From Tuctoria greenei (lineage: Eukaryota > Streptophyta > Magnoliopsida > Poales > Poaceae), in the NCBI GenBank assembly GCA_036927565.1, contig JAYESD010000003.1, positions 191,095,999 to 191,159,998 of the forward strand: 64,000 bases of DNA, read 5' to 3'. The translations under genes were made by a program, and so were the position numbers. The notes beneath the pieces were generated by a model, which had not been told where the DNA came from, did no database searches, and saw only the letters and a list, made by a program, of their open reading frames with translations. Below are positions 53,128 through 63,092 of this stretch, piece by piece; position 1 is the first letter of the stretch; each line of letters opens with the position of its first letter.

Positions 53128-54200
53128 CTAGACTTCAAGGAGATAAGCAGCTAGTTGGGGATTATTGCAGGAGCATTCACCCTTCACCTGTTTAATGATG
53201 AGCTGCGAATCTCCCTTGACTAACAGCTGCTTGACACCATATGATAGTGCCACCTTTAGTCCGTAAATGAGTGCTTCATACTCCGCCATGTTGTTGGTCG
53301 CCTTGAAGTCAAGGTGCACCATGTATTTAACCTTCTCCCCGGTCGGAGCGAGGAGAAGGACTCCATCTCTAGCCCCCTGCTTCTGCATGGAGCCGTCGAA
53401 GTAAAGGGTCCAGTGAGGCTCGGTGAAGACCGGTGCCTTGAGTTCCGGCTTCTGCTCACTAGGGCCCCCAGGGTTTGATGGAGAGAGGGTCCATTCCGCC
53501 ACAAAATATGCCAATGCTTGACTTTTGATTGCTTGTCTTGGGACAAATTCAAGGTCAAACTTGGCCAATTCCACTGCCCATTTGCAATGTTCCCAATGGA
53601 GTAGGGATTATGCAAAATCGCTCGTAGTGGATATGAAGTCAGCATGGAGATCTTGTGAGCTTGGAAATAGTGTCGGAGCTTCCTGGAAGCAATAAGAACT
53701 GCGTATAGCAGTTTATGTACTTTCAGGTACCAAGTTTTGGCATCGTGGAGTACTTCACTAATGAAGTACAATGGGCGTTGGACTGTCCGGACCCTCCCGG
53801 AGGGGCCCGGAGCTTCCTCCTTACCGACCCGGACCCTCCCGGAGGGGTCCGGACCTTCTTTGGGGAGCGTCGGGTCCTTGTTGGAGGAACCCGAAGCTTC
53901 TTCAGGAGTGACCTGGACCCTCCCAAGGGGGTCCGGCTCTTCTTGCTCAACAAGAGTAACTCCTTGTTGACTCAAGTCTGGGGGCTGGGACCCAAACTCA
54001 CCTTCAGGAACCTCCTGACTCTCTCGGAGGGGTCTGGATTCCTGAGCTTGTAACGGTTCTAGTCTCTCCGCAACCAGGACCATGCTGACAACTTCATCAG
54101 TTGCCGGAATGTAAAGCAGTAAAGGCTCCAGGGTTCGTAGCTACCAAGGTTGGTAGAGTGGTGAGGAGCTGCTTCAGCTCTTGGAAGGCCTTTTTTGCTT
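53128..54200 (-). pseudogene. Gypsy C RNase H plus second (archaeal-type) RNase H
   Basis: The first RNase H region (about 54083-53590) holds VQRPLYFISEVLHDAKTWY and KLLYAVLIASRKLRHYFQAHKI. Ahead of it, between VAER and VQRPL, some 85 residues of low-complexity repeats (PSGRVR, EE units) are inserted. The second RNase H (53574-53128) shows LYFDGSMQKQGA, NNMAEYEALIYG and LLVKGDSQLIIKQV, the Asp-Glu-Asp active site of archaeal-type RNase H, a domain typical of the Tat lineage. A frame change separates the two near 53600. The enzymes would remove RNA from the RNA-DNA hybrid. Confidence 0.87.
53775..54045. repeat. Palindromic GGACCCTCCCGGAGGGGTCC repeats inside RNase H
   Basis: A near-palindromic 20-bp motif occurs at about 53785 and 53830, with decayed versions near 53920 and 54020, spaced roughly 45-100 bp. 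It underlies the low-complexity protein insertion at this place. Confidence 0.75.
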
Positions 54201-54210
54201 CTTCAGACCA

Positions 54211-54951
54211 CTAGAATGGTCCGGACTTCCTCAATAGCTTGAAGAAGGGTAGTGCCCATTCTGCCAGTCTTGAGATGAACTGGCTGAGGGTGGCCAGACA
54301 TCCAGTCAGCTTCTGGACATCCTGGATGCGGGCTGGTGGCCGCATATCTTCAATGGCTTTAATCTTTGCCAGATTTGCCTCTATGCCTCGGTGGTTTACC
54401 AGGAAACCAAGAATCTTTCCGGAGCTAACCCCGAAGATATACTTGTCCGGGTTCAGCTTCGTGCGAGTGACTCGCAACTTGTTGAAGACAGCTTGCAAGG
54501 TGTCAAGAAGTGACTCCTTGTCCTTAATCTTGACGACGATGTCATCAACATACACTTCTACTACGTCTCTGATGATCTCTCCAAAGGTTTTGTACATAGC
54601 TCGTACAAGTGTTGAGGCTACATTCTTGAGACCAAATGGCATGGTAGTATAACAATACAATCCATCTACTGTGATGAAAGAAATATGCTCTTCATCTTCC
54701 CTAGACATTCTGATTTGATGGTACCCAAAATATGCGTCTAGGGAACACAGTAATTCACACCCGGAGGTGGAATCCACTATCTGATCTATTCTATGTAGTG
54801 GGAATGGATCTTCTGGACATGCCTTATTCAGTGTTGTGTAGTCGATAGACATATGAAGCTTCCCGCTGGCCTTGGGTACAACGATTGGGTTTGCTAGCCA
54901 TTTTGGGTGGAAGACCTCTCGGATGAATCCAACTTCAAGCAACTTCTTCAC
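54211..54951 (-). pseudogene. Gypsy C reverse transcriptase
   Basis: An open reverse-strand segment of 246 codons covers most of the RT: KLLEVGFIREVFHPKWLANP, KLHMSIDYTTLNKACPED, SLDAYFGYHQIRM, MPFGLKN, and the catalytic box VYVDDIVVK. GFLVNHRGIEANLAKIKAI and LTGCLATLSQFISRLAEWALPFF follow as in gypsy polymerases. A few conserved positions differ (for example DAYFGY for DAFSGY, NVASTL for NAGATY), suggesting decay even within the open frame. Upstream, 55134-54951 is broken by stops. It would copy element RNA into DNA. Confidence 0.9.
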
Positions 54952-55134
54952 TTCTTGTCGTATGAAGTTCTGTTGCTCTACTGATTGCTTCTGAGGCTTC
55001 TAATGTACAGGCCGAGCATCAGGGTAGATCTTCAGATTATGCTCGATCACTTCCCTAGGGATCCCAGGCATTTGTGACGGTTGCCAAGCAAACACGTCGA
55101 CATTAGCCCAGAGGAAAGTGATGAGCGCGAGTTC

Positions 55135-55941
55135 CTATTTGTCATTCAGACCTCCCGATATACGGGTGGTCTGAGCGGCGTTAGAACCGATTTGGACGAC
55201 TTTGACGGGAATGTCGATGTTGCCGCTTGGTTGCACACGGGGTGCAGAGGTTGAGCCTCGATGACGAATGCTCGGGGGTTTCAGAGCTTGTTCCTGCCTG
55301 GACCCTTCCTCCTGCGCTGTAGCAAGCGCGTGAAGTTCTTCCAGTGCAATCACTCCAGCAGTGCGGTCTCCACGGATCCGTAGAACACCAGCTGGTGTTG
55401 GCATCTTCAACACCAAGTAGCCGTAATGAGCAACAGCCATGAACTTGCACAAGGCTGGTGTGCCCAGAATGGCGTTAAAGGGTAAGTTGACCTGAGCAAC
55501 ATCAAAGACCAACTTCTCAGTGCAATAGTTCTCCCGAGTCCCGAAGGTCACGAGAAGAGTAATGGCACCAAGTGGGGTTATGGCCCCCGGACCTACTCAG
55601 AAGAAAGGTCGGGAGGGGCGAAGGTCCGAAGGTCAGAGCTGAAGCTTGACGAAAGCTTCGAAGCTTATGAGGTTCAACCCTGAACCTACGTCTACCATTA
55701 CGTGATGGAGTTGGATGTTGTTGATGGTCGGAGATACCATCAATGGAAGTTGACCAGCTCCGATCATATTCCGAGGGCAGTCTGACGCATCGAAAGTGAT
55801 GGCAGTATCCATCCACTTCCAGTGCGGCTCCGCCCTGGCGGTGGGAGCCACCGGAGCCATGTCCCGCTGCATTGTCTTGAGGACACGGCGGGAAGTGATG
55901 TCCCACGAACCATCAAAATAGTGTTCATGGTTTTCCGACAT
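55135..55941 (-). pseudogene. Gypsy C protease
   Basis: The reverse-strand segment 55941-55633 contains ITFDASDCPRNM and the active-site area HHVMVDVGSGLNLISF. Its homologue in gypsy B reads VLVDGGAALNLLSF, so here DGG has become DVG and the active site is probably lost. After a stop, 55551-55135 reads FGTRENYCTEKLVFDVAQ, FNAILGTPALCKF and HYGYLVLKMP, the protease C-terminal part, then a linker to RT. It would cut the polyprotein. Confidence 0.85.
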
Positions 55942-57550
55942 TCATTATCAGAGACGTCGGAGTCGTCGTCAATAGAGGTATAAACAACCTTCAAGACCTT
56001 TTTAGGGTCCTGAAAGCCTAACTCCTCTTCAGACGGAGCTTCGTCGACTTTCTGTTTTCCTTTCCTTTGTCGGAAAGGAACTTCTTCTCGGTGCTTGTTG
56101 TAGCGCTCGACAAGGTTCTGGACCTCTCGATAGTCTTCCAAATTGTGGCTGTTCGACTTATGAATAGGACACCACATTTTGGAGTTGCCGCTATCTTCTG
56201 ATGATGGCCGAGGTCGTTTCTCGGGGCGTGGCCCCCGGCCACCCAGAGCTGTAGCACCTGTAGCAGTAGGTATGCCAGCCGACGACTTTTTCTTGCCGTT
56301 GGACTTTTTCTTCTTTTTGCCATTCCCGGAGGTAGTGGCTTCGTCCTTGGAGGACTTTTTGTTATCCTTCGGAGGTGGTTTGGAGTGCATTTCACGGCCT
56401 TCCGCAGCTTTGGCACACTTGTCTGCCAAGCTGAAGAGCTCCGTGACGCTGGTGATCTCTTTGATCGCCAGCTTCTCCAGCATCTTCTTGTCTCATACGC
56501 CCTGTCTAAATGCCACAATAACAGAGGCGCTAGAGATAGAAGGAATAGTGTTTCGTACCTGGGTGAACCTCTGGATGAAGGAACGCAGGGATTCTCCCCC
56601 CTTCTGCGTGACAGCAAAAAGGTCCAGTTCGGTGTCTGGCCAGGTGTATGAACTCCCGAAATTGGCGATGAACTGTTGGCACAGTTCTGCCCAACTCTTG
56701 ATAGAATTGGGCAGAAGGCTCATGAACCAGGACTTGGCGGTCCCAGTTAAAGCCACGGGGAAGTAGTTGGCCATTACGGCCTCGTTACCTCCGACTGCAA
56801 GGATTGAGTGGAGTAAATTTGGAGAAACTCAGCGGGATTGATAGTCCCGTAAAATTTCTCCGGAAGGTGAGGCCGGAACTTTTGTGGCCATCTGACCATG
56901 CGCAAGTGCATGGCTAGAGCAGAACAACCTCCTCCTATTCCCTCAGGAACAGGACTGTCTCGAGCTTCTCGCCTTTCGTGAGCACGCTCGATATGGACGC
57001 GGCCGTCCTGTTGACGGTAACGGCAATCAAGCTCCGCCCGGAGGTCATGAGTTGAAAGCCTGGTTACTGTATGGGTGCGTCGCTCCCCGGCAGGCAGCGA
57101 TGTCACTTGTTGAGATGCAACACGCCTCCTATTTTGGGAAGCGTGTGGACCAAGTCTGCCCGACAAAGTCCGATGCTGCGATGGGGCCCGTCCCGAGGGG
57201 GGAGGACCTTGGTTGCTGATGTGATCAGCTGCTGCTGCAACCAAATGTTCCACATCAACCCTCCACTGCTCCATTGCACTCTAGGATGCACCCGGAGGTG
57301 GTGGGCGTTGAAGGAGAGCACGTGCTGCATGGAGCGCGTGTTCATGATTGTTGTTATTCACCGACGCCGTGATCGATGCAGATGCTCCATCCCGTTGTCC
57401 AGATTGATTTGCTGGTGCAGACGGTGGCGGCGGAGGCATGGCTCCTGCTGGAGCCGGGGCACCTGCTGGTTGTTGCATGTTGGAGGGATTGCCTCCAGCA
57501 GGTTGCGCAACGAGGTTGCCGTTGGACGATCCAGCAGCTGAGTTCACCAT
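55942..57550 (-). pseudogene. Gypsy C gag
   Basis: ATG 57550 (MVNSAAGSSNGNLVAQPAGG) begins a proline- and alanine-rich N-terminus. A TAG at about 57279 interrupts it; the next part (57274-56774) has a basic region and PEKFYGTINPAEFLQIY of the gag core. After a frame change, 56774-56493 reads VALTGTAKSWFMSLLPNSI, ELCQQFIANFGSSY and SLRSFIQRFTQVRNTIP. The last piece (56483 to about 55940) holds VTELFSLADKCAKAAEG, a lysine-rich tract, and the Tat-type zinc motif WCPIHKSNSHNLEDY, where the last metal ligand, usually Cys, is Tyr. The protein would form the particle. Confidence 0.88.
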
Positions 57551-57598
57551 TCTTGAAATTTCGGGCACGTCCCCTACCTTGCGCGGCAACTTTCGGAG

Positions 57599-58462
57599 TG
57601 TTTTTCTGGCAATTCTCCCGATACTACCATTGGTAGCTCGCGGAGTTTATAGTTCGGTATTGGGTGTGCATAGATTCCAAAGAATGTGGCAAATGGACAC
57701 AAGGATTTACGTGGTTCGGGCCGCCTGAGCGTAATACCCTACTCCACGGGGTGTGTAGCTGTTGTATTGAGCGTCTAAGAGCTTCTCGGGAGTTTTCAGT
57801 CCAAAGACTGTGTGTGTCTGAGAGCGTGAGCGCGTGTCCCCTGTGTACCGTCGACCAGTCCTTTTATAGTACAAGGACTAGTCGTTACATCGTTAGCCTG
57901 GCTCGACATGTGGCCCTGGCGGTTACTGATGCTTAATACACAATTAATGAGTTTAATTACCCTTAATAGAGTGGTAACGGGCCTAGACAATGCCGTTACT
58001 GGTATTAAGGGCCCTCCGATCGTGTGTCATTAAGACAGTATTAATGACACTTAACTGGGTCTTGAAGTCTTTGATTACCCCTTGAAGGTCCGAGCCATTG
58101 GGGGTCCTCCAGTCGACTTGTTGAAGTTGAAGGTCCGGTTGTTGGACATGTGGCAGCTTCAGAGTTTACCGTATGGGACGGGTAGGTCCGGTGCTGTTGT
58201 ACACATGTCAGGACTGGAGCTTCCCTCTGTCGGGGGTTAGGTCCAGAGGTGCCGCACAGGTATTTGGCCCGGAGCTTTCCCATGTGTGGGATGTAGCTGC
58301 GGTTGTAGGATACACGTGGCAGCACAGGGACTAACCATAGAAGGGAGACAGGTCCGGTCCCGTATGACACGTGGGGCCTTTGGAGGTCTTCAACTCGGAC
58401 AGGTGAAGTCCCTTTGATCTTTTTGTAGTCCCAAGGGGTATACGATACGCAGGGTACCAACA
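57599..58462 (-). repeat. 5' LTR of gypsy C
   Basis: 864 bp, partner of 45415-46278. Reverse-strand TATAAAAG at 57861-57868 is the probable TATA box. The conserved ACGTGGTTCGG block is at 57706-57753, downstream of it in the transcript. Confidence 0.92.
57861..57868 (-). promoter_or_regulatory. TATA box of the gypsy C 5' LTR
   Basis: TATAAAAG on the reverse strand, conserved in the other LTR and in gypsy B (31698-31705). Confidence 0.65.
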
Positions 58463-60628
58463 CAGCAAATTGCTATTAACCTGTCAGATGCATTTACTGA
58501 CTATAATAATGTCACAAAGTCTTTGAATCTTGGTATCAATGCACCCTGACGAGTGGAGGTACCATTAAAAACCACTCAACCCCCTAAAAGGGAGAGAGCA
58601 AGTAAGGACATTGATGCTTCAAGCAAGCCTCCAAAGACTACGACATTAAGATCTTCCTCGAACAAAGTAAATGCAAGTCAACAAAATGTTTGCATACATC
58701 AAAGTCATATTTTAAATTCACAGTCCAGCCCTCAAGTGCGCACTATAGAGTAGGCTGGACAATCAGAAAACCCTGATTCTTCTATGTTGGGAAGTCATGA
58801 AGAATTTCAGAGGATAAAAGAAATTTCCATCAACTATACTAGTTTTGAAGAATTACTAGAACATAATACAATGGTTGTCAACTCATGCTTTTCAAAAATG
58901 ATAGCTGATCTTCTCCAAGATCCTGATCCTAAGACCATGGCAGAGTGTAAACAACACTCAGACTGGATCAAATGGAAAGAAGCAATCAAGGCATAACTTG
59001 TCTCACTTAAAAAGAGAGAGGTATTCAGTAACGTAATACCTACTCCTCCTCGAACCTATCCTGTTGGGTTTAAATGGGTTTTCGTTCGTAAATGAAATGA
59101 GAACAATGAGGTCGTGAGATACAAGGCAAGGCTAGTTGCACAAGGGTTTATGCAGAGAAAAACATTGATTTCTATAAAACATATTCTCCAGTTATGAATG
59201 GAATAACTTTCTGATACTTGATATCTCTGGCAACACAAAAACATCTATCTTTGCAGTTGATGGATGTCGTGACTGCATATTTATATGGGTCGCTAGATTC
59301 GAATATTTATATGAAGGTTCCCGATGGGATACACATACAGAATGGAAAAAGTAGATCGCAACATGTTCTGTATTAAACTTAACAAGTCTTTATATGGCTT
59401 GAAACAGTCTGGAAGGATGTGGTATAACCGACTGAAGGAGTTCCTTTCAAACAAAGGCTACTCTACTAATGATAATTGCCCTTGTGTATTTATTTGTAGA
59501 TCCTCAACTAGTTTTTGCATTATCTCAGTATATGTTGATGATTTAAATATCATTGGCACTGAGATTGAAATTAAAGAGGCACAAAATCATTTTAAAGAGT
59601 TCGAAATGAAGGATTTAGGTAAAACTAATTTTTTCTTGGGTTTACAACTAGAGCACCTTCATACGATCATTCTCATACACCAATCAGCTTATGTTAAGAA
59701 AGTATTGGAGAAATTCCATATGAACAAACCTTATCCATCTAAAACTCCTATGGTAGTAAGAGGCTCAGAAAAGGACACAGATCCATTTTGGCCACACCAA
59801 GAAGGAGAAGAGGTATTGGATTCTTAATATCCATACCTAGGTGTCATAGGAGCACTTATGTATCTTGCAAATAATACAAGACCCAATATTGTATTTGCAA
59901 TCAATTTATTAGCAAGATACAGTGCTGCTCCTACCATGCGTCCTTGGAATGGAGTGAAGAATATTTTAAGATACCTTCAAGGTACACAAGATCTTGGGCT
60001 TTTCTTTCCAAATAAACAAGATCTTAATCTTATTGGCTATGCCGATGCAGGTTACTTAAGTGATCCTCACAATGGTAGATCACAAACAGGTTTCGTGTTT
60101 TTACACGGATAGATGACAATTTCTTAGAAGTCATCTAAACAGACTCTAATTGCTACGTCTTCTAATCACTCTGAAATCATAGCATTATATGAGGCCGCAC
60201 GCGAATGTGCTTGGCTACGTAGAGTGATTAATCATATTCAAATCTCAAGTGGCATTGGGCCTATTGAGTCACCAACCATTATCTATGAAGATAATGCAGC
60301 TTGCATTGCTCATATGCAGTCAGGTTATGTAAAAACTAATGTTACTAAACACATAGCTCCTAAACTATTTTACCCACATGAACTTCAAGTGAATGGAAAA
60401 ATTGATCTCCAACAAACTAAGTCATGTGATAATTTAGTAGATTTATTTACTAAGTCCCTACCATACTCCACATTTTCTAAATGTGTTGCGAGTATTGGTA
60501 TGCATAGACTTAGAGATTTGCAAGGTTTAGGGGAAGCTTCATCGAAAGCCACCAGACATTTAAGCATGAAATTGTACTCTTTTTCTTATGTGAGTTTTAC
60601 TTTTCAGGTTTCTCACAATAAGTTTTAA
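58463..60628 (+). pseudogene. Copia D reverse transcriptase and RNase H
   Basis: The interrupted pol resumes with AINLSDAFTDYNNVTKS and a linker, then the RT start YPVGFKWVFVRK, RYKARLVAQGF and LQLMDVVTAYLYGSLD, broken by stops and small deletions up to about 59320. From 59324 an open part reads KLNKSLYGLKQSGRMWYNRL, IISVYVDDLNIIG (catalytic box intact) and FEMKDLGKTNFFLGLQ. RNase H follows: RPNIVFAINLLARYS, GYADAGYLSDPHNGRSQTG, NHSEIIALYEAAREC, IYEDNAACIAHMQ, DLFTKSLP, ending at 60628. Stops at about 59825, 60110 and 60126 break it. The distribution of damage suggests loss of function well before the gypsy insertion, or decay since. Confidence 0.9.
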
Positions 60629-60848
60629 TGAGGCAATGAGAATGAAATAAAATGTCTGTTTTCTTATTTTCCCCACTGGGGTTTTTATTTGAATACAATT
60701 ATGACATTTTATGTTGTGTTTTCTCCTGTTCTATAAAAGTCTAAGGAGTTTTTACACAACATTTACTATGTATATATTTATATATATATCTTTAGATTTT
60801 TCCCATTGGGTTCTTCGAAGATATCACTCAACATGGAGCTCAAGTGTT
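60629..60848 (+). other. Copia D 3' untranslated region
   Basis: T-rich sequence with TTTCCCATTGGGTT-type phrases common before copia polypurine tracts; no ORF. Confidence 0.6.
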
Positions 60849-60858
60849 CAAGGGGGAG
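60849..60858 (+). promoter_or_regulatory. Polypurine tract of copia D
   Basis: CAAGGGGGAG directly precedes the 3' LTR. Confidence 0.85.
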
Positions 60859-61038
60859 TGTTACAATATATTTTATGCCCACGTGACCTCCATCGCCGGC
60901 GGTTGTCAGCGACTTCTCCTCACCGTCGGTCGCACCCCTTGAATAGTTTCTCCTCGCAATGTATAAATAGAAGAATGAATGAATGAAATACTAAGTTGAA
61001 TCACAATCTCTTTTCGCTATTGCAAATAGATCTCAATA
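60859..61038 (+). repeat. 3' LTR of copia D
   Basis: 180 bp, TGTTACAATATATTT...CTCAATA; the terminal CA has become TA. About 25 differences from the 5' LTR by eye. Confidence 0.9.
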
Positions 61039-61043
61039 GTGTC
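61039..61043. repeat. Target-site duplication of copia D, right copy
   Basis: GTGTC, identical to 40644-40648. Confidence 0.93.
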
Positions 61044-61692
61044 GTAAGCAGGTTTTGATACCACTCGATATCAAAATTTTTTCCAGTTTAACGTATACTT
61101 TGTTGAAGTTAATAGAAATAGCGTGCGGTTAATTTTTTCAACAATAGCACCTAAGTCGCACTATAGAACGGCGAGTCGCCCTCTAGCTGTGCGAGAAGAA
61201 TGGGAGTGCGACAAGTGTCCCTTGATGTCTGCTAGACTAGTCAAAGATTCCTATCACATACGGGATGGGCACATCACACGGCTGCTATGCGATTCGCTTG
61301 ACGGGAGGGCAATTCGCCCTGCTAGATGGCGAGAGGCTCCACGTACCTCACGGGGGCCTGGACGTGAGCGCCTTCACGGGCGGCTGGCTGGGAGCGCTTC
61401 CAGCTTCTATAAAACCTGTGTCGATGCATTCAATTCCAGAGAGCCGAAGCGAGAGGAGGAAAGGAGAGGAGAAGAAAGAAGAGAAAGAAGAGGTAAATGA
61501 GTTAGTTGTTTTAGTATTGTTATTATTAGTTGTTAGTAGTTATAGTATTTTAAATATTATATTAGTCGTGGTATAATAGTAATAATTTTTTATTAATCTT
61601 ATTGTTATTAGTTTGCTAATATAATATTATATTAGGGCCTGGCCGCGAGCGCCTTCACGGGCGGCTGGCTGGGAGCGCTTCCAGCTTCTATT
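61044..61692 (+). other. Probable promoter and leader of the MULE, rearranged
   Basis: TTCTATAAAACC near 61407 looks like a TATA box, followed by a purine-rich leader (GAGAGGAGGAAAGGAG) and GTAAATGAG, a possible intron donor. A 57-bp block (61354-61410) recurs at 61635-61691, where it joins the transposase coding sequence directly. No coding sequence is certain here. Confidence 0.5.
61354..61691 (+). repeat. Two 57-bp direct repeats
   Basis: 61354-61410 and 61635-61691 (GGGCCTGG...CAGCTTCTAT) differ at two bases and are separated by 224 bp. Confidence 0.93.
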
Positions 61693-62436
61693 ATGAATGG
61701 AACTATGAACTACTTCCGTGATCGTTATGCTATCGCATGTCGTCTTGTTGCTGACTCAAACCTACTTTACACCAAGTATATTTCGGATTACATGGATGAG
61801 AAGATTAAAAAGGCTAGTTTACACTATGCAAGACGTATTGGAACAACATAACACCGACATAAAGTGTTGTGCAGAGACAGAGGCAGACGTTCTAGCAATA
61901 GTGATAGAAAAACCGAAGAGTGTATTCTCTATGATACATATTGCGTATGCACATGATCCAAGCCAAAATTATTGCATAGACCTTGTTCTCATGTCATTGC
62001 AGCATGTTCTTTAACAAGGATGTCTCCAGTGATATACGTCTCACAATACTATGTAAAGGAAACATTGAAGACAACATGGAATGCTGAGATATTTGGTTTT
62101 TGTATATTTCGATCTTTCACTATGGATTCAGGACCTAACTATGAAAGAGGTCCTGATACTACAAGGTTGAAGCAAAAGAGAGGACGTCGTAGGACTCAAC
62201 ATTTCAGGAAATGTGGAGAGATGGCACCCACACTAAAGGATGTGTCGTACCTCTTAGGTCTACCGATCGCTGGCAACACAGTATGTCAGCCTGATTCTGG
62301 TCATATTTGGCATGACGACCTTCTCCACCATTTCAACGGTATAACCTTTCACCCCTGTGTGAGGGATGCCAATAGACCTACAATCGTCTTGACCCAAGAT
62401 CACGACCCATCTAAGAAGTGGTTGTTGCAATGGAAG

Positions 62437-62515
62437 GTGCGTAATAAATTACTAAATTATTATAATTTTGCTGTCTTAGTATTTCCACTTTTATGTAAGT
62501 GCACAATTTTTGTAG
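62437..62515 (+). other. Intron in the MULE/plant-mobile-domain gene
   Basis: GTGCGTAATAAA...ATTTTTGTAG, 79 bp; splicing joins LLQWK to ATNIHPNADEYSV in frame. Confidence 0.8.
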
Positions 62516-63009
62516 GCGACTAACATACACCCTAATGCGGATGAGTACTCAGTGAGTAGGAATTTGGAGGCCTACGTGTTGTGGTTGTTCAGCTGTATTA
62601 TGTTCACGAGTACTCAAAGAGACTCAGTGGACAAATGCCTAATCTACTTTGCTAGGGAGATAGTAGATGCTACATACGGCGAGGTTCCTTAGTACTCTTG
62701 GGGGTCTGCTGTGCTCGCAGCCACGTACCGAGGCCTTTGCGATGCTTGCACAAAGGTACTCCTTTAATTTCAATTATTGTATTACTGTGTCCATTGTACT
62801 AACGATTTCATTTGTATTACCCTTTCATGCAAATAAATGAGGGTGGTGTTTTGATAGGACATTTTTTACTCCCGATTTTGTGGGCATATGACCATTTCTC
62901 AATTGGTCACCCACGTGTGGACTTCAGTCCATACAAATTGTCTTACTACGCGACCGAGGACGATGACGTCGATGCTCCGACGATGGGGACATTTTGGCTT
63001 CGGTGCACG

Positions 63010-63092
63010 GTATGTGTTGTTGAAGTTTGTAATTGTTTCAACACTTCTATATTTATGTTTTTGTTAAATAACATTAATTTTGTCTTATGCAG
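63010..63092 (+). other. Further intron in the same gene
   Basis: GTATGTGTTG...TCTTATGCAG, 83 bp; splicing joins TFWLRCT to RIWGPNQTKG in frame. Confidence 0.8.

Larger units (their letters stand above)
45415..58462 (-). mobile_element. Tat-type Ty3/gypsy retrotransposon with antisense gene (gypsy C), 13 kb
   Basis: 864-bp LTRs at 45415-46278 and 57599-58462 enclose, on the reverse strand, gag, protease, RT, RNase H, a second RNase H and integrase. A separate spliced ORF runs on the plus strand between integrase and the 3' LTR. Gypsy gene order, a dual RNase H and an extra antisense ORF are marks of the Tat lineage (Grande/RIRE2/Retand group). The flanking bases CAGAG and CAGCA are an imperfect 5-bp duplication. 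It sits in copia D between integrase and RT. LTRs are about 96% identical by eye. Coding parts carry many stops. Confidence 0.93.
40649..61038 (+). mobile_element. Ty1/copia retrotransposon with short LTRs (copia D), split by gypsy C
   Basis: 180-bp LTRs at 40649-40828 and 60859-61038 are flanked by a perfect GTGTC duplication. Without the inserted gypsy C (45415-58462) the element is about 7.3 kb. On the plus strand it holds a long leader, gag with zinc knuckle, protease, integrase, RT, RNase H and a polypurine tract. The two LTRs differ at about 14% of positions by eye, so it is much older than the gypsy element inside it. All coding parts are broken. I do not assign a lineage. Confidence 0.93.
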
